NCBI GenBank assembly: GCA_038257535.1
Contig: JBBSJE010000004.1
Location: 1 to 64,000 of the forward strand
DNA: 64,000 nucleotides
Direction: 5' to 3'
From: JAGTJU01 sp038257535
GTDB taxonomy: Bacteria; Myxococcota_A; Polyangia; Fen-1088
The position numbers and the translations under genes were made by a program. Position 1 is the first letter of the stretch; each line of letters starts with the position of its first letter. Below, piece after piece: positions 45,360-54,800 of this stretch. Under the pieces are notes generated by a model. That model searched no databases. It saw only the letters and a list, made by a program, of their open reading frames with translations, and was not told the DNA's origin.

Positions 45360-46562
45360 TTATTGGTACAGGAACACGATCTCGACCCGGTTGTTGCGTG
45401 CGCGTCCCGTGGCGTTGCGGTTGTCCGAGATGGGCTCTGCGCCGCCCTGCCCGCTCACCACCAGACGGTTGGGTGCCACGCCGCGGGACACCAAGGAGTT
45501 GTACACCGCTTGCGCCCGCGCATGCGCCCGCGCCAGCAGCGCGTCCGAGCGGCCGCGGCTGTCGGTGTGGCCCACGATCTGCACAGGGAAGGTCGGGTAC
45601 TTATTGACCAGCGCCGCCACGCGCTCTATCACCGCTTCGCTGCCAGGAACAATGGCGGTTCCCGACCCCTTGAACATGATCTTCGCGGGAACGTGAAGCA
45701 CCAGGCGCTGCAGTTGGCCGCGGGCCTCACGGCGCACCTCAACCGACTGAATTTGCGCGGCGTCGCCTGCCAATGATTCCGCTTGCGTGCGGCGATCGTT
45801 GGCTTCGACCTCTTTGGCGAATTCGGGCCGGGCTGCTTCCGTGGCAGCGGCCGCGCGTTGACGAGCCATATCCGCGCTGATGCGTGCGGCGTCGAGCTGA
45901 TCATTTTTCAACTCTTGTTGCGCACGCGCTAGCATGTCCAAGGCGGCCTGGTAGGGGCCCGAGGCCAAGCGCTTGGCATCCACCGTGTCTGCTTCTTTGA
46001 CCGAAAATTCAGCTGCCTTGACCTTTTCCAACGCCTCAGCGCGGTCTTTTTCAAGTTGCAGTTTTGCCGACATCGTTTGTTTTTCGGCGGAAGCGCTGTC
46101 CCGTTGCTTCTGCAGTTCGGACGTAAGTTGCTCGCGCTCTGCTTTTTGCGTTTGCAGTTGCTCAAGCAAAGCCACTTGCTCGTTCAAGGCCTTGAGCTGC
46201 GTTTCCAAACGGCCTGCGTCGTCGTCGGCTTTCACCCGCGCGCGCTTGGTTTTCTTGATGCGATCCTTGGCCTGCGCCTGCTCAAGCACGGCCACGGCGT
46301 GTTTGACCTTCGCCTGGCCATAAAGCGCATCGTGTCGCGCTTCGTCGAGATCGTTGTCCTTCCAGTGCGTGGTGGCATCGTTCAGCAAGCGATCCGCACG
46401 CTTCATGATGGCGGGCGCCACCACCTCCGCCTGCTTGGCTTGCGGGTCGGCGCGCAGCCGCTCGAAGGCCGCCAATTCGGGAGGCTTGGGAGGCGTGGCG
46501 CAAGCGGCGGCCAGCGACACCAGCCCCAGACCCAAAATTTTAAGCGAAAGCTTGCGGTTCAT
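45360..46562 (-). CDS. OmpA-family lipoprotein with coiled-coil
   Basis: A 400-aa outer-membrane lipoprotein. The signal peptide ends in LAAAC. Residues about 30-250 are helical and Glu/Lys/Gln-rich (a coiled-coil or DUF4398-like region). The C-terminal OmpA domain has VGHTDSRGRSDAL and NRNATGRARNNRVEIVFLYQ, which bind peptidoglycan. It ties the outer membrane to the wall. It overlaps the upstream coiled-coil gene by 4 nt and ends at a strong terminator. Confidence 0.9.
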   Translation of the reverse strand: MNRKLSLKILGLGLVSLAAACATPPKPPELAAFERLRADPQAKQAEVVAPAIMKRADRLLNDATTHWKDNDLDEARHDALYGQAKVKHAVAVLEQAQAKDRIKKTKRARVKADDDAGRLETQLKALNEQVALLEQLQTQKAEREQLTSELQKQRDSASAEKQTMSAKLQLEKDRAEALEKVKAAEFSVKEADTVDAKRLASGPYQAALDMLARAQQELKNDQLDAARISADMARQRAAAATEAARPEFAKEVEANDRRTQAESLAGDAAQIQSVEVRREARGQLQRLVLHVPAKIMFKGSGTAIVPGSEAVIERVAALVNKYPTFPVQIVGHTDSRGRSDALLARAHARAQAVYNSLVSRGVAPNRLVVSGQGGAEPISDNRNATGRARNNRVEIVFLYQ

Positions 46563-46996
46563 TTTGAAGTGACCTCCAGCTTGGCTTTCTTTTGTTTCGC
46601 TTCATCGATGGCCACCTTCAGCTCTTCGATGCGCTGCTGGGTGGCTGCCAGTGCGGTTTCTTCCTGCCGCGCCTGCGCCATCAACTGACCGGCAGTGATC
46701 TGCTCGCGAATCATGTCGGCCTGCGCGTCGCAACGGTCAAGCACCTCGCGCACCTTGTCGTAGTTTTTCTCGGACCGGAGCCGCCAGGCCTCGTCCAACC
46801 AGGTGTTCATCACCGCAACCTCTTCAGCGGCAAGCCGCTGTTCGTCCATACGTTGCAGGTCCGTTGAGTTGCGGCGCGACCTATCGATCATGCTTTGCAG
46901 ATCGTCCGCTTCGCCAGCCATGGCCAGCTGCCCCACGGGGCTGGCGCCGGCGGCCAGGGCCAGCGCTCCAATCCAACCGAGTGTCCTAAGGTTCAT
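46559..46996 (-). CDS. periplasmic coiled-coil protein
   Basis: A 145-aa exported protein: signal peptide (LGWIGALALAAGASPVGQLAMA), then a helical, charged region (DEAWRLRSEKNYDKVREVLDR; ATQQRIEELKVAIDEAKQKK). AGGAGAG precedes its ATG at good spacing. It is co-translated with the OmpA-family gene and may form a helical partner of it. No family recognised. Confidence 0.75.
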   Translation of the reverse strand: MNLRTLGWIGALALAAGASPVGQLAMAGEADDLQSMIDRSRRNSTDLQRMDEQRLAAEEVAVMNTWLDEAWRLRSEKNYDKVREVLDRCDAQADMIREQITAGQLMAQARQEETALAATQQRIEELKVAIDEAKQKKAKLEVTSK

Positions 46997-47149
46997 ATTC
47001 AGTCTCTCCTATGAGCTTTTTCGTGAAATGATAAGAAACGACCCTAGGAGCATAACCCCTCGACTGCAAGCGCCAAAATGGCGCACCAGGGGCCGCGCGG
47101 GGGGGTGCTAAGTGCCTGGAATCAAATAATGGTTTAGGCCGCGCCCCTC

Positions 47150-47178
47150 TTGACGGATGCGCGCCTTCGGTGCATACC
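47150..47178 (+). promoter_or_regulatory. promoter of tRNA-His
   Basis: -35 TTGACG, 17-nt spacer, -10 CATACC, about 60 nt before the tRNA and followed by a G/C-rich discriminator. The -10 is only a partial match, so this is moderate evidence. Confidence 0.4.
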
Positions 47179-47236
47179 TTTGCCCCCGGACGTTGGGGGC
47201 AGGTGAGGAGAGAGGGGTTGGGCCCAACCTAGGATG

Positions 47237-47308
47237 GTGAGCGTAGCTCAATGGTAGAGCATCGGATTGTGATTCCGAGGGCTGCGGGTTCGATCCCCGT
47301 CGTTCACC
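47237..47308 (+). tRNA. tRNA-His (anticodon GTG)
   Basis: A full cloverleaf folds: acceptor GTGAGCG/CGTTCAC, D-stem GCTC/GAGC, anticodon stem TCGGA/TCCGA with loop TTGTGAT (anticodon GTG), T-arm with TTCGATC. A G precedes the acceptor (position -1) and a C lies at 73, the histidine identity pair. The genomic bases after C73 are CAC, so the CCA end is not encoded. Confidence 0.95.
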
Positions 47309-47327
47309 CACACTGGCAAGCCTTGGC

Positions 47328-49244
47328 TTACCAAAACACCACGTAGAGCATCAGGGTCAACACCACCACCAGACCAGCAAAGAGTTTGGCCCCCTTGGTT
47401 GTAGTCATGTTCATCTGGGCGTTCACCGGCAGTTGAACCGGTGTGGCCAAGGGTTTTGCGAGCGTGATGGCGGCAAGCACGGCCAGCACGATGCCGAAAC
47501 AGATGGCCATGCGGTTCAAAAACGCCACCTGAGGCAACGCCAGCTTGAGCGTGCCGTAAAGCACGGGGTTAAGCAGCAGCCCCACGGTGCCCACCATACG
47601 GGGGGCCTTGGGCACCAGCAATCCGAACAAGAAGATGGCCAGAATGCCCGGCGAGATGAAGCCTTGAAATTCTTGGATGAACGTGAAAATGCCGCCGAAC
47701 TTTGGGCTGCCTAAGCTGGGCGCGATCAGAATCGCGATGAGAACAAAGGCCACCACGCAGATCCGACCCACCTTCACAAGTTCGCTAGGTTTGGCGTCTT
47801 TTTTCATTTTGCCGTAGATGTCCATGGCGAAGATCGTGGATGCCGAGTTCAACATCGACGCCAATGAACTCACCACGGCGCCGAAAATGGCGGCTAGCAC
47901 AAAGCCTAAAATGCCGCTGCCAGGCTTCAAGAGGTTGCGCAGCAACGTGGGGAATGCGGCGTCGTAGTCGTAACCCACCAAGCGATCGGACACCCTAAGG
48001 CTTTTTCCGCTGGCCGCGTCGATGTACGCCTGATTGGCCCAGGCGATGTCTTGCGGGGTTGAAACGTCGGCCAACGGCTGGCCCACCAATTTCGCATTGT
48101 GGCTCAACATCTGCTGCGCCAGCGCCGGTTGCAGCGCTGCAAACCTATCGGTGAATTCAAACACCTTCGGCTCTCCGCTTTGAAACGATTCAATCATCGG
48201 GCGATTTTTCACGTCGGCCTGCAAACGCAGATCGCTGCTGAACAAGTTGAACGCCAGCATGCCGGGAATCACGACCACGAACGGAATCACCAGCTTCAAA
48301 AAGGCGGCAAAAATGATGCCCTTCTGCCCTTCAGCCAATGACTTCGAGCCCAAGGTGCGTTGGGTGATGTACTGATTCAATCCCCAGTAAAAGAAGTTGG
48401 GGATCCAAAGCCCAACCACCAACGCCGACCACGGAATCTCGGGATCGTTTCCGGGCCTCACCATGTGCAATTTGCCCTCGGGCAAGGCGCCACTGTTAAG
48501 CTCCATGAACCGCGCCCAGGGCCCCGCATGGGTGAGGCGTTCCAGACTGGCGTGTGGGTTGGCCGCTGTGGCCAGCAAGGCTTGAGGGTCAGCGGCGCCC
48601 AAGGCGGACATCGCCAAATAAACGATCACCACGCCGCCAACAATAAGCGCCGCCCCTTGAATGAGATCGGCCCAGGCGCATGCCTTAAGGCCGCCAGCGA
48701 ACACGTAGACGGCCGCCAGGGTGCCAATGATCCAGCAGGCCACGGTGATGTTGCCCAGATCCAAACCCAACACCACTTGGCCTTGGAAAAACACGCTGAT
48801 CACTTTGGCGCCTGAAAAAATCACCGACGCCGTGGGCACGCCCACAAGGATCACCATGGTGCTAATCGCCATGATGGTGCGCGCAAACGAGTTGTATCGG
48901 TATTCGAGGAACTCGGGAATTGTGAAAATTCCGCTTTTGAGGAAGGCCGGCAAAAATACAAATGCCACCACAATCAGGGTGATGGCCGCCATCCACTCGT
49001 AGCTGGCGATGGCCATTCCCAGCCAATCGGCGGCCTTGCCGCTCATGCCCACAAACTGCTCTGTGGAAATGTTGGCGGCGATTAACGAGAAGCCCACCAG
49101 CCACCAGGTAAGGCCCCGGCCCGCCAGGAAGTAATCCGCGGCGCCATTTTCGCCCTCGGTTTGTTCGCCTCGACTCATCCACAGCCCAATTCCCACAACG
49201 GAAGCAACGAACGCGAGAAAGATCAGAAGGTCAATGAGATGCAT
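47328..49244 (-). CDS. sodium/solute symporter (SSS/SGLT family)
   Basis: A 638-aa transporter with about 14 spans. Family signs are FLAGRGLTWWLVGFSLIAANIS near the start, GGLKACAWADLIQG in the middle, and AAIFGAVVSSLASMLNSASTIFAMD in the sodium-site region. It resembles sugar or inositol symporters (SGLT-like), but the substrate cannot be read from the sequence. GAGG precedes the ATG. It is convergent with the tRNA. Confidence 0.9.
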   Translation of the reverse strand: MHLIDLLIFLAFVASVVGIGLWMSRGEQTEGENGAADYFLAGRGLTWWLVGFSLIAANISTEQFVGMSGKAADWLGMAIASYEWMAAITLIVVAFVFLPAFLKSGIFTIPEFLEYRYNSFARTIMAISTMVILVGVPTASVIFSGAKVISVFFQGQVVLGLDLGNITVACWIIGTLAAVYVFAGGLKACAWADLIQGAALIVGGVVIVYLAMSALGAADPQALLATAANPHASLERLTHAGPWARFMELNSGALPEGKLHMVRPGNDPEIPWSALVVGLWIPNFFYWGLNQYITQRTLGSKSLAEGQKGIIFAAFLKLVIPFVVVIPGMLAFNLFSSDLRLQADVKNRPMIESFQSGEPKVFEFTDRFAALQPALAQQMLSHNAKLVGQPLADVSTPQDIAWANQAYIDAASGKSLRVSDRLVGYDYDAAFPTLLRNLLKPGSGILGFVLAAIFGAVVSSLASMLNSASTIFAMDIYGKMKKDAKPSELVKVGRICVVAFVLIAILIAPSLGSPKFGGIFTFIQEFQGFISPGILAIFLFGLLVPKAPRMVGTVGLLLNPVLYGTLKLALPQVAFLNRMAICFGIVLAVLAAITLAKPLATPVQLPVNAQMNMTTTKGAKLFAGLVVVLTLMLYVVFW

Positions 49245-49465
49245 TCAGGGGTCCTCAATGGGCGCGAACGGTTTGAAAACAGCGCAATGGGTTATGAACG
49301 CCACGGGGGCGGCCGGCGAATAAAACCGTAGTCCCGGCAAGATGACAAGAGGCAGAGCAACTTTCCATTAGCTGGCTTCACCGCCGAGCGCAATCCAGCA
49401 GCAGCGCGTATATTGCCCCGCCTGGCGCCAAGGAGGGCCCCAACATTCCAACCGAGACTTCCGCC

Positions 49466-50755
49466 GTGGTCGAACCTTGGCCCAAACGCCTACTGGGGTT
49501 ATGCCCTTTGCTGGGGGCCGCTTTGGGAATGGGACTGATTCTGATTCCGCTGCTTGGCCAAGGTTGGGGCTCGACTTCTGCCGCCTTCATCAGGTCGCCC
49601 GTTTTGATTCTGGTGTTGCTTGAGTTCTTGCACCTGGCCTTCATCACCACGCTGTGGTTGAAGTACCGGCCAGTGGCGCTTCCAAGCGACGCCGACCTAC
49701 CTACGTTGACCGTGATCATCCCGGCCTACAACGAAGGCCCCATGGTGGAGCAAAGCATTCGGTCCGTGGTGAAAGCCAACTACCCGCACGACAAGCTGGA
49801 GATCCTTGTGGTGGACGATGGCTCGCGTGACGACACGTTCTTTCACATGGAAAAGCTGCGCAAGCAGCACCCGCAGGTGGTTCGCTTGATTCGTTTTCGC
49901 GGCAACCAAGGCAAACGGGCGGCGCTACGGCAAGGGTTCGAGAACGCTCGAGGCGACATTGTGATCACAATCGATTCGGACAGCGAAATTGAGCCTGACA
50001 CGCTCAAAGCCTTGGCGGCCCCGTTTCAGAACCCGAAAGTGGGTGGCGTGGCGGGCTGGGTGCGGGTGCTCAACGCAAAACCCTTCATCGGCCGCATGTT
50101 GGATGTGCAATTCACGCTCAGCTTTGATCTCTCCCGCGCGGCGCAATCAACCTACGGCGCGGTGTTTGTTTGCCCAGGCGCCCTGTCGGCGTTTCGTCGC
50201 CAGGTGATTGTTCCGCACATGGATGAATGGGTAAACCAACAGTTTTTGGGACGCCCCGTGGGGCATGGCGAAGACCAGGCGCTTACGAACATCGTGTTGC
50301 GCGCGGGCTATGAAACAGTCTATCAGCGCAACGCCGTGGTGTGGACGCTGGTTCCGCAAACTTACCGCCAGCTGACGCGCATGTTAACGCGATGGGATCG
50401 CAGTTATGTGGTTGAGGGCTTTTCGTTCGCGCGCTTCATGTTTCGCAAGTATCGCTCGGGCAACCGGCTTTTTCCCATTTTGGGCTTTGTCGCCAGCACG
50501 TTTCGGCTTGTTTACGTGTTCGTGGGCCTTGTGGCCATTCCCGGCGCTGTTTTGCGAAGGCCAGACATGCTCTTATTGGGACTGGGCGCCGGATTTGTCA
50601 TGGCGGTTGTCTCATCGCTTTACTATCTGCGCGCGCAACCAGGTCTACGATTTTTGTGGGGCGCCGTGTATGCAGTGTTCTCGTTTGTGGGCCTGCTGTG
50701 GATTCTCCCTTACGCCATCCTGACGGTGCGCGAAGAGGGCTGGGGCACGCGTTAA
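49466..50755 (+). CDS. membrane GT2 glycosyltransferase (HAS/NodC-like)
   Basis: A 429-aa processive-type glycosyltransferase. Two N-terminal spans lead to a GT-A domain: VIIPAYNEG, VDDGSRDDT, IDSDSEIEP, the acid/base motif GHGEDQALTN and a C-terminal TRMLTRWDRSY (close to the QxxRW motif). Three further spans follow. Such enzymes make beta-linked polysaccharide such as hyaluronan or N-acetylglucosamine polymers; the product here is not shown. The start is GTG. It overlaps the end of the convergent ATPase gene by 4 nt. Confidence 0.85.
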   Translation: MVEPWPKRLLGLCPLLGAALGMGLILIPLLGQGWGSTSAAFIRSPVLILVLLEFLHLAFITTLWLKYRPVALPSDADLPTLTVIIPAYNEGPMVEQSIRSVVKANYPHDKLEILVVDDGSRDDTFFHMEKLRKQHPQVVRLIRFRGNQGKRAALRQGFENARGDIVITIDSDSEIEPDTLKALAAPFQNPKVGGVAGWVRVLNAKPFIGRMLDVQFTLSFDLSRAAQSTYGAVFVCPGALSAFRRQVIVPHMDEWVNQQFLGRPVGHGEDQALTNIVLRAGYETVYQRNAVVWTLVPQTYRQLTRMLTRWDRSYVVEGFSFARFMFRKYRSGNRLFPILGFVASTFRLVYVFVGLVAIPGAVLRRPDMLLLGLGAGFVMAVVSSLYYLRAQPGLRFLWGAVYAVFSFVGLLWILPYAILTVREEGWGTR

Positions 50756-51819
50756 GGCACAACCTCAAGTACCCGACCAGACAACACCGCGCCGCCGGCG
50801 TCGTCGTGATCCACAAACCCCGAAGCCACAAGCCCCCGCGGCAAACCTGCGTAGGCAGGTCGCTTGCGCCGCAAGTCCGACAGCGCCGTGGCCAGAGCAC
50901 CTGAGCGCGACAAAAGATCGGCCACCAACTGCCTTTGCGCGGCCACCCGGTCGGCCCCTAAAGCCACATCCACATGGGCCGGCAGCAAGCTGGCTTGCCC
51001 GGGCGCCGTGGGAACCTGGGCCGCGAGATCGCTTGCAATCCGATGCAGCAAAAGTGGATGGCCCCCGGCGATCTGCGCCACCGCCGTTTGGGTTAATGAC
51101 GACAGATCAGGCAAGTGTTGCCGTATAATTTCCACGCGCCCTTCGTGGTCAAGCGGCTCCAGGAAAATGGGACGCGTCACATTCCGAAAATAATTCGACC
51201 CTGGCAGCGACTCGTCGCCGAACAAGGTCCACAACGCGTAAAGCGGGGTGATGCCCGAGGAGGTTTGGAACACAAAGCGCAAGGCCGAAATGAACGGACC
51301 TTTCCAAGTCGCGGCGCCCACCTGGTCAACTTCGTCAAACAACAAACAGATGCCCGGCGTGTGCACCGCCGCCTGAGCCAGCCGCGTGATGAACCGCTCA
51401 AACCCGCGCGGGGTCATAGACTGTGACCCCGGCCCATCCCATTCGGGCTCGTTAGCAAGCGCGCTTGCAAGGGCGGGCTCAGAAGAGTTGGCAAGGCCCC
51501 CACGTATGCGGGACGTGAGCTCGCCCAAAAACGCGTAAAAGCCCGCTTCTTCGCGATAGTCCGAGGCCAACGGCAAGCCGATCACGCAGGTGGTAAGGCC
51601 CCTATCCTGCCGAAGTCTGGCGGCGAGTTGCTCAAACAAAGTGGATTTGCCCATGCCGGGGCCCGCCACCACAGACACGCCGCCCTCAAGGGCCAAACTG
51701 CCCTTGCCCATAGCCACTGGCGACGGAAACAAGCGCTCGATCTCGTGAACGCCTGGGTGCCTTTGCACATAGCGATCGCCATGGTCTTCAAAGCCGGGGG
51801 TGGGCGTGTTGGTGTCCAT
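50752..51819 (-). CDS. soluble P-loop ATPase, partner of transmembrane ATPase
   Basis: A 355-aa cytoplasmic ATPase. Walker A is GPGMGKST at 53-60, Walker B ICLLFDEVD at 157-165, and a sensor-like segment (ALWTLFGDESLPG) follows. The N-terminus has an EIERLFPSP segment before the P-loop. A C-terminal helical region looks like a winged-helix or adaptor (VADLLSRSGALATALSDL). The best general match is the ATPase_2/ORC-like STAND group. It starts 10 nt after the transmembrane ATPase gene on the same strand, so the two are one operon. Confidence 0.75.
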   Translation of the reverse strand: MDTNTPTPGFEDHGDRYVQRHPGVHEIERLFPSPVAMGKGSLALEGGVSVVAGPGMGKSTLFEQLAARLRQDRGLTTCVIGLPLASDYREEAGFYAFLGELTSRIRGGLANSSEPALASALANEPEWDGPGSQSMTPRGFERFITRLAQAAVHTPGICLLFDEVDQVGAATWKGPFISALRFVFQTSSGITPLYALWTLFGDESLPGSNYFRNVTRPIFLEPLDHEGRVEIIRQHLPDLSSLTQTAVAQIAGGHPLLLHRIASDLAAQVPTAPGQASLLPAHVDVALGADRVAAQRQLVADLLSRSGALATALSDLRRKRPAYAGLPRGLVASGFVDHDDAGGAVLSGRVLEVVP

Positions 51820-51829
51820 GCGAAGCTCG

Positions 51830-54800
51830 CTAAAACCCCATCAAAGAGTCTGTTCGCGACGAGGCCAAAATTCGCCTGACGATCGACTCAGGGAAAATAA
51901 ATGCGTCGGGCTGGTTTTGATCGCCCTCCGTTTCCAGAATGCCGATCTCAGCCAACATGCGAATGATATAGCCAGAAGCCTCTACCGACCTGCGCTGCAT
52001 TTCTTCTTGGCTAAACAGTTTAGCAAGACCCGTGGCCACGAATTGTTCGCGCGTCACCTCGGCCGCCACTTGTTGCAACTCGGCCACCGTCATGCGCCCC
52101 GCGCGGGCCAAGGCTCGAAGCAAAACGCCAGCGGGGTTGTGAGGGTCTCCGATCTCGGATTCCACCCACACGCGCAAGGGCGCACCATCTTCCTCTTCAC
52201 GGCGTACGGCCGCGGTGGCACCCTCCACGCCGATTTCCACCGCTCCCAAACTGCCCTGTCGGGCGCGCTCCGGATCGTAAAGCTCCAACACCGCCGAGCC
52301 AATGCGCCGCACGAGAATGGGTATGCCTTGGGCTTCGCGAATGATCAGCGCCAACGCGGCGTCGGTAAACCGGATGCCTTGGCGCGATCCCAAGCCACGC
52401 ATCATCGCGTAGGCGGCCTCGTCGGGAAGCCGGGGCACAAACACGCTGGGAAATGCCCCCAACAGAGACTGCGACGACAGCGTGGTTAAGGGCGCCCACA
52501 ACAGCGGGTGCAAAGCGCTGCAGAAAATCACGCCCACCCGATCGCCCCCTTGCACCATATGAACATCGTTGAGCACGGCCCGCAGCCGCCCCACCAACAC
52601 AGACACAACATCCACAGCGTTGCCAATGCGCTCAGGCGTAACCCCAATGGCTTGTTCCACTTCGTCGAGGATTAGCAACAGATTCACAGGACGATCGCCA
52701 TTGGCCTTGCGGCAGGCCGCAACCAGCGACCGCATCCACATGGCCAACAGGCCAGCTTCAATTCGCTCCTCGGGCCCGGGTACCGAAGGCAACTCAATGT
52801 CGCCATGTATCGTGCGCGCCGAATGGCGAAACTGTTCGCAGATGTAGCGCAAGATGCCGTCGACCGCCTCAGATGGATCTGTCGCGGATGACACTTCGTG
52901 ATGAAAGCCCGCCAAGTCCACGTAGGCGTAAGCTCCCTGTAAACGCCGCGCCACCTCCAGCGCCAAAGAGGATTTTCCAAACCGGCGCAGGCCTGTGATC
53001 GTGGTCCAATGCCCAGCTTCACATGCGGACAGCAAACCCGAAACCAAACGCTCACGGTTGAAAAACTGGCTTGACGACACCAACCGCCCGCGAACCTCGA
53101 AGGGGTTGCCCCGCAAGGACGTTTGCTCGATAAGATCAAGCAAATCGCCCTCGGTACGGATCCAGCGCAAACGCTCGTCGGATATGGGCAGAATTTGCAT
53201 GGCCTTGCGGGGGCCGCGCGCCGCCCAATCCAAGATGGCACGCACCGCCCCCAGATCGGGGGAAGCGCCTTCGTGATGGCAAAGCACCGCAAGCTCTGCT
53301 CCTTGCACCCGCGCGGCCAACGCCGCCCGGGTTACGTCGCGAGCGGTGACCACCGATCCCACCTCAGCCCGAGTCATGACGGCACGAAGCCCCCAGCGCT
53401 CCCACGCCGCATCGGTGGGCAAGTTCACAAGCAACGAGCCCATGCGAGAGGGAAACAAGAAACGCTTGCCATCAGCCGCAACCGACAACCCCATATTCAG
53501 AAGGTGTCCGCGAAGCTCTCGTCGCCATGAACCAAACGCCCTCAGGGCGCGCCCCATGTGCAAGGACCACAATAGCCCCACCACCAAAACGATGAGACCA
53601 CCACCAGCGCCGTAAGCCACGCGCCCCAGCCGCTGCCAGCGCGACTTCAATGACCCCAGCAAAGCACAGTCGAAACGTTTTGAGGCGCCGCCGCGTTCGC
53701 ACAGTCTGCACGTTTGAGCGTCGAGCCCTAAAACGTCGCAAGGACGCTCGCCACGCACGCGGTACCAAAACCACGCGGGAAACGGCAATGCCTGTGCATG
53801 CCGTGCGGTTTCTTCGGCGACGTCGCCGGTGGTGGACATACGCCACGGCGCCTTGGAGGTGTCTTCTCCCGCGGCGCTGGCCACCTTGGCCACCCGCAAC
53901 AGATTGTCCGAGAAATTTTGGATTGAGCCCACGCGCGTTTCGCACAGGATGCGCAAGGTTTTGGTGGGGCGGAAGGCTTGTGATTTGTCCACCTGTACCA
54001 AAGTTTGCGCAGACGGCGGACGTGGGTATGAACCTAGCGCGCGCGCTTCATCCCCCGACCACAAGGCGCGGACGTAATGCGCACAGGCCTGCGTTAGCAG
54101 CCCCTCGGCCCCGGCTTCAGCGGTTGAAGATTGTGCAAACCACGTCGCCAACCGATCCGCCATGGGCTGTGGCAGGGCGCACGAAGCGGGCGTGGGCATC
54201 ACCCGCAAACTGTGAAGCGCGTCCAGACATTGCGCTTGCATCGACCCCGGCAGCAGCTTCGCGCGTAGGGCGTCCACATCACGAAGCCCCTTGGCGGTAA
54301 GTTCGTTTAGGTCTGGCAATCGCTCGCTGAACCACAGCGAAAACCTTGTAGGTTCGTTGACGCTGGCCCAATGGCACGACACCAGCTTGGCGAACGCCGC
54401 GTCGACAACCTCGTCCCAATCAGCCTCCCCAACCGTGCTTTGTGAGGAGGGAAATTCGCGCAGCCAGCCCAACACCGATTTGGGCTTTACCTCTGTGCAC
54501 GGTTGCACCCAGATCTCATGCACGCGCTGCCGAACGATCAAAGAAGCGCTGCTCTCGAGAAACGTTTGCAGCCGCCGGGCCCGCTGACATTCGCGAACGC
54601 CGGGTCTTTGTTCGCACCCCGCCACGTGCCGAAAGCTCTGCACCAACCTTAACGCGGCCGATTGGCTGGGCCCGGCCGCAGGTCCCCGTGAAGACAAAAC
54701 GGATTCGGCCTCAGAAACGAAACTGGGCTCCAATTCGGCGCCTGAGTCAAACCAATCGTCCAAGGCGTTGGCGCCGCCAGCGCGCAGTTGTTTCAAGAAG

